8,395 nucleotides of DNA from Thermoprotei archaeon (GTDB lineage: Archaea > Thermoproteota > Thermoprotei_A > Sulfolobales > WANQ01): the NCBI GenBank assembly GCA_027038805.1, contig JALWGO010000239.1:1-8395 (forward strand). Direction: 5' to 3'. This document shows positions 6,168 to 8,395 of the stretch, in pieces. The translations under genes were made by a program, and so were the position numbers. The stretch's first letter is position 1; each line of letters opens with the position of its first letter. The notes below the pieces were generated by a model, which did no database searches, had not been told where the DNA came from, and saw nothing but the letters and a program-made list of their open reading frames with translations.

Positions 6168-6566
6168 CTCTTTAAGCTTTCCAGCTAGTGCTTGAGCAAA
6201 TTCTTCTATTAGTGTTCTAGCACTACCCGTACACTTCTCTATATCAGAGTATATTTTCTCTGCTAACTCCTTCGGTGTTACCGAAACATAGACGTACTTG
6301 GGCCTACCAGCACCTGCTGGAGGAAGTTTTCTCCTAATAATGAATCCTAGGTCTACTAATTTGCTGAGACTACGGCTAATTGAGGCTCTACTTAGTTTAA
6401 GTGTTTTAACAATATAGTCTACAGTTGCCCCCTTCTCACCGCATTCAGCTACTTGTTTTAATACCTCTACATCTGTCTCGCTTAGCCCGTAACAGAAGGT
6501 TAGGATATCAAATACTCCTATTTCTTTACCTGTTGGGAGTCTTACTTTTTTCTCAAATATTGACAT
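6141..6566 (-). CDS. Winged-helix transcription regulator (TrmB/MarR-like)
   Basis: A 141-residue DNA-binding protein. Residues about 29-43 (LSETDVEVLKQVAEC) form the first helix of a winged-helix domain. About 45-57 (KGATVDYIVKTLK) is the second, and SRASISRSLSKLVDLGFI (59-76) is the recognition helix. The wing is about 77-94 (RKLPPAGAGRPKYVYV), where GRPKYVY is typical of TrmB-like and related archaeal regulators. Residues 97-137 are one or two helices, probably for dimerisation. No ligand or sugar-binding domain is attached, so any effector is unknown. ATG 6566 has a TATA box 24-32 nt upstream (6590-6598) and is leaderless by that geometry. It diverges from the CdvB paralog. A 16-bp palindrome next to its own TATA box suggests self-repression. 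Family placement between TrmB and MarR types is uncertain. Confidence 0.85.
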   Translation of the reverse strand: MSIFEKKVRLPTGKEIGVFDILTFCYGLSETDVEVLKQVAECGEKGATVDYIVKTLKLSRASISRSLSKLVDLGFIIRRKLPPAGAGRPKYVYVSVTPKELAEKIYSDIEKCTGSARTLIEEFAQALAGKLKEESEREATS

Positions 6567-6589
6567 GTCTTAACATCCCCCTACGTTTC

Positions 6590-6598
6590 TTTTAAATA
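6590..6598 (-). promoter_or_regulatory. TATA box of the winged-helix regulator gene
   Basis: TATTTAAAA on the minus strand, centred 28 nt upstream of ATG 6566. It is embedded in the 13-mer atagtatttaaaa (6590-6602, minus) that is repeated exactly at the CdvB-side promoter. Confidence 0.55.
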
Positions 6599-6611
6599 CT
6601 ATTAATAGTAT
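6596..6611. promoter_or_regulatory. Perfect 16-bp palindrome, candidate operator
   Basis: atactattaatagtat is its own reverse complement. It overlaps the upstream end of the regulator's TATA box and the BRE position, so a bound dimer would block TFB/TBP. A winged-helix dimer is the expected kind of ligand, and the adjacent gene encodes one. A related near-palindrome is at 6676-6689. AT-rich sequence raises the chance background, but a 16-bp perfect match at a promoter is still notable. Confidence 0.5.
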
Positions 6612-6675
6612 CTTAACCTATAAATAAAAATATTTTCGTTACATCATATTTTCCTATTTGTTCTTTTCATGTTAA

Positions 6676-6694
6676 AATATTATAGTATTTAAAA
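6676..6694 (+). promoter_or_regulatory. CdvB-side promoter with near-palindrome and shared 13-mer
   Basis: The TATA box tatttaaaa (6686-6694) is part of atagtatttaaaa (6682-6694), identical to the minus-strand element at 6590-6602. Overlapping it, aatattatagtatt (6676-6689) matches its own reverse complement at 12 of 14 positions. The TATA centre is 31 nt before ATG 6721, so RNA would start only a few bases ahead of that codon. The rest of the 6567-6720 spacer is plain AT-rich sequence. Confidence 0.45.
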
Positions 6695-6720
6695 TTTCAT
6701 TAAATGTAATATTCTGTGGT

Positions 6721-7347
6721 ATGAGCCTTAGAGGACTTAAACCCTCTTCATGTATAAGCTTATGTGCTGGGTATCTAGTGATGATACTGTTTAGAAGGAG
6801 TAAAAAGAAGAGTCGTCGAGGTATAAAGTATGAATTACTTGCTGCAGCTAGTAGTGCTCGAACAGGGTCACTAAAGATAGATAACTTGATTAGAAGGCTT
6901 CGTTATCGTCGGGAGAAATTATTTGAAATGCTCGTAGAATATACTCGAAAGGGGTTTAAGGAAATAGCTGCCAGTTATGGTAATGAAATAGCTCAGTTAG
7001 ACAAGATGATAAATGAGTTAACAAAGATACAGATAGCTCTTGAGAGAGTTGCTATTAGAGCGGAAACTATAGCGATGACTGGTGTGGCTGTGGGCCAGGT
7101 TGCGAGTTTGAAGGGGGTTATTAAGGAGTTGAAGAAGAGCTTAGGAGCCGTAATACCGGATGTTTCAATGGTTCTAAGTGATCTTGAAGGCCATATAGAG
7201 TCGGCTATGGCCGAACTGGAATATCATGGTGGTGAGGGAATACCAGTCATTGCTCCAGCAGGTTCAGCTGAAGTTGAAAAAATACTTAGAGAAGCAGAAG
7301 AAATAGCTAGGATAAAGATAGAGGAATCCATGCCTAAGCGTGGTTGA
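6721..7347 (+). CDS. CdvB paralog (archaeal ESCRT-III / Snf7-like cell-division protein)
   Basis: A 208-residue protein related to CdvB1/CdvB2-type ESCRT-III proteins, which polymerise on the inner membrane face and constrict the division neck in Crenarchaeota. After a basic N-terminus (FRRSKKKSRR, 24-33), residues about 35-170 form the helical ESCRT-III core. The long basic helix 1 (IDNLIRRLRYRREKLFEML, 53-71) pairs with helix 2 (about 73-118), followed by a Val/Ala-rich part with regular Leu spacing and an acidic region (SDLEGHIESAMAELE, 153-167). The C-terminus carries a helix (SAEVEKILREAEEIA, 182-196), the position of a MIM1-like segment for the CdvC/Vps4 ATPase. There is no C-terminal winged helix as in CdvB itself, so this is a short paralog. 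ATG 6721 fits the promoter, but M21 (6781) or GTG 6778 would give the short N-terminus usual in the family. No cdvA or cdvC is nearby. Confidence 0.88.
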   Translation: MSLRGLKPSSCISLCAGYLVMILFRRSKKKSRRGIKYELLAAASSARTGSLKIDNLIRRLRYRREKLFEMLVEYTRKGFKEIAASYGNEIAQLDKMINELTKIQIALERVAIRAETIAMTGVAVGQVASLKGVIKELKKSLGAVIPDVSMVLSDLEGHIESAMAELEYHGGEGIPVIAPAGSAEVEKILREAEEIARIKIEESMPKRG

Positions 7348-7348
7348 G

Positions 7349-7372
7349 TTTCCTCTTATTTATGTTTGTGTT
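7349..7372 (+). terminator. T-rich tract after the CdvB paralog
   Basis: Sixteen of 24 bases directly after the stop codon are T. Archaeal RNA polymerase often terminates at such tracts without a hairpin. No stem is visible. Confidence 0.35.
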
Positions 7373-7400
7373 GAAGGAAATCTTTATACGCTATTGAAAA

Positions 7401-7431
7401 ATATATTATCAGTCAGTAATAACTTTGAGGT
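7401..7431 (+). promoter_or_regulatory. Promoter and ribosome-binding site for the ATP-cone gene
   Basis: An AT element, atatatta (7401-7408), would start RNA near 7431. tgaggt (7426-7431) is a Shine-Dalgarno match ending 8 nt before ATG 7440. Using that SD needs a start slightly upstream, for example from tttata (7383-7388). The gene appears to have its own promoter rather than relying on read-through from the CdvB paralog. Confidence 0.4.
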
Positions 7432-7439
7432 TCTACTAG

Positions 7440-7757
7440 ATGAAATTAGTTGTATTGAAACGTGATGGTAGAGAGGAGGAGTTTATTTACGAGAAACTTG
7501 TTGTAAGCTTATTGAAGGTCGGTATAGGATTAGAGGTTGCAAGGACTATTGCCCGTCTAATAGAGTGTAGGTTGTTTGAACGAGGCGGTAGGGCCCGTAC
7601 TTCTGATATAGCTCGCTGGGTTTTAGAGTATCTTAGAAGGATTGATGAGAAACTATATGAGAAGTGGGTTGAATCGTATAAGAAGGAGAAGGGTATTGAC
7701 TTAGAAAAGATACTAGAAGCTAAGCTATACTATTCGGAGCCTATAATAACACCCTAA
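7440..7757 (+). CDS. Stand-alone ATP-cone domain protein
   Basis: A 105-residue protein that is nearly all one ATP-cone domain, the ATP/dATP-binding module normally found at the N-terminus of ribonucleotide reductases and in NrdR. The order fits the family: a first strand and turn VLKRDGREEEF (5-15), helix YEKLVVSLLKVG (17-28), EVARTIARLIECRLFERG (32-49), the TSDIARWVLEYLR segment (54-66), and a last helix about 70-85 (DEKLYEKWVESYKKEK). The Lys-Arg-Asp-Gly start is the most diagnostic part. There is no zinc ribbon as in NrdR and no reductase domain, so it may act as a nucleotide-sensing partner. The remaining C-terminus is a short tail. It lies between the CdvB paralog and an HD phosphohydrolase on the same strand. 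Confidence 0.82.
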   Translation: MKLVVLKRDGREEEFIYEKLVVSLLKVGIGLEVARTIARLIECRLFERGGRARTSDIARWVLEYLRRIDEKLYEKWVESYKKEKGIDLEKILEAKLYYSEPIITP

Positions 7758-7785
7758 CAACTATTATTGTAGAGGGCCTTAATAA

Positions 7786-7794
7786 CTTAAAATT
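7786..7794 (+). promoter_or_regulatory. TATA-like element for the HD-domain gene
   Basis: cttaaaatt is centred about 29 nt before GTG 7819, consistent with a leaderless or near-leaderless transcript. There is no Shine-Dalgarno before that GTG, which agrees. Confidence 0.4.
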
Positions 7795-7818
7795 GTTTAC
7801 TGTAAGTTTCCTCCGAGT

Positions 7819-8395
7819 GTGAAGAGATTGGTGATAGTGTCTCCTCAACTAATATATACGCATATACGAAGACACCCATTGCTCTTGAAGGCTTGGAGAA
7901 TGTTGGAGGAAGACCACGAACTCCAGCAATTATTGAAGTTAAGTAATGTTATGGCTGTTACAAGGCTAAAATACAATGATCACGGCCCAGTTCATGCGAG
8001 AATTGTGAGTGGCTCAGCTTTAGAGTTATTCAACCTATTATTAGAGGGTGGTGTGAAGCCTACGACACTACGGGATGGTACTGCTAGCAGTATAGAGGAG
8101 TCCATGCTGATAGTTATGCTGGGTGCTTATATGCATGATATAGGGAACTCGTTGCATAGGAGTATGCATGAGTTCCACGGCTACATACTGGCCAAGCCTA
8201 TTCTTGATAGGATTCTCCCAGACCTTGTCGGCTTCGAGAAACTGGTTCCCATAAGACAAGAAGTACTCCATGCAATATATTCAACGGATTATAATGTCAA
8301 GTGCTTAACTGTTGAAGCTGGAGTTGTGAAAATAGCTGATGGAACCGATATGGCTGAGGGTCGAGCGAGAGTACCTTATAGGCTTGGTAAGATAG
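7819..8395 (+). CDS. HD-domain metal-dependent phosphohydrolase, 5' part (runs off the right edge)
   Basis: An open frame of 192 codons runs from GTG 7819 to the window edge; an in-frame stop lies at 7783-7785. The HD superfamily hydrolyses phosphoester bonds of nucleotides using metals held by His and Asp. Visible ligands are H59 (DHGPVHARIV), the H106-D107 pair (MHDIGNSLH), further His at 113, 117 and 120, the His of VLHAIYSTD (about 154), and Asp in the late ADGTDMAEGRAR motif near residue 179. That last motif is typical of one archaeal HD subgroup. The domain is almost complete in the window; what follows is unseen. GTG 7819 is preferred from TATA spacing. GTG 7831, GTG 7837 and TTG 7828 are alternatives. 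Its substrate is unknown; the adjacent ATP-cone gene makes nucleotides a reasonable guess. Confidence 0.85.
   Translation, partial: MKRLVIVSPQLIYTHIRRHPLLLKAWRMLEEDHELQQLLKLSNVMAVTRLKYNDHGPVHARIVSGSALELFNLLLEGGVKPTTLRDGTASSIEESMLIVMLGAYMHDIGNSLHRSMHEFHGYILAKPILDRILPDLVGFEKLVPIRQEVLHAIYSTDYNVKCLTVEAGVVKIADGTDMAEGRARVPYRLGKI

Noticed and set aside
6778..6784. C box-like GTGATGA near the CdvB start
   Set aside because: No D box or closing stem follows at a suitable distance, and it encodes part of the protein. The same applies to the C-like motifs near 3005 and 4416.
8068..8271. 67-codon minus-strand open frame
   Set aside because: It lies opposite the HD motif region of the right-edge gene, which is clearly coding on the plus strand.
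1..8395. CRISPR array, insertion sequence, att site or phage genes
   Set aside because: No direct repeats of suitable length, transposase or integrase motifs were seen, and composition is even across the window.

Overview
The window is archaeal and looks like a hyperthermophilic crenarchaeote, probably of the Desulfurococcales type. The signs are a CdvB/ESCRT-III cell-division paralog, an ADP-forming acyl-CoA synthetase alpha subunit, archaeal TATA boxes about 25 nt upstream of several starts (leaderless transcripts), frequent TTG and GTG starts, heavy use of AGA/AGG and ATA codons, and at least one good C/D box guide RNA candidate. Base composition is AT-rich and even. I see no insertion sequence, phage gene, CRISPR array, tRNA or rRNA. 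The exact genus cannot be settled from sequence alone.

Layout. 1-583 (minus) is the 5' part of a gene of unknown function that runs off the left edge. Divergent from it is a two-gene unit, 666-1607: a charged coiled-coil protein and a DUF2299-like protein. A DUF72 (YecE-like) gene at 1578-2303 (minus) overlaps the end of that unit and shares a 63-bp promoter region with a class II glutamine amidotransferase at 2367-3185. The short gap that follows holds a minus-strand C/D box sRNA candidate (3199-3270). Next is a minus-strand operon: a 3-hydroxyisobutyrate/6-phosphogluconate dehydrogenase-family reductase (3719-4612) overlapping a DUF488 gene (3279-3749) by 31 bp. Divergent from the operon is the acyl-CoA synthetase alpha subunit (4705-6081).

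The right-hand third is the most interesting part. A winged-helix regulator (6141-6566, minus) diverges from the CdvB paralog (6721-7347) across a 154-bp AT-rich spacer. Both promoters contain the same 13-mer around the TATA box. A perfect 16-bp palindrome overlaps the BRE side of the regulator's promoter, and a near-palindrome lies at the matching place on the CdvB side. This suggests a local regulator that controls itself and an ESCRT-III gene. Downstream on the same strand are a stand-alone ATP-cone protein (7440-7757) and the start of an HD-domain phosphohydrolase (7819 to the right edge). A link between nucleotide state and cell division is possible here, but it is inference from context only.

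None of the genes is visibly broken apart from the two cut by the window edges.
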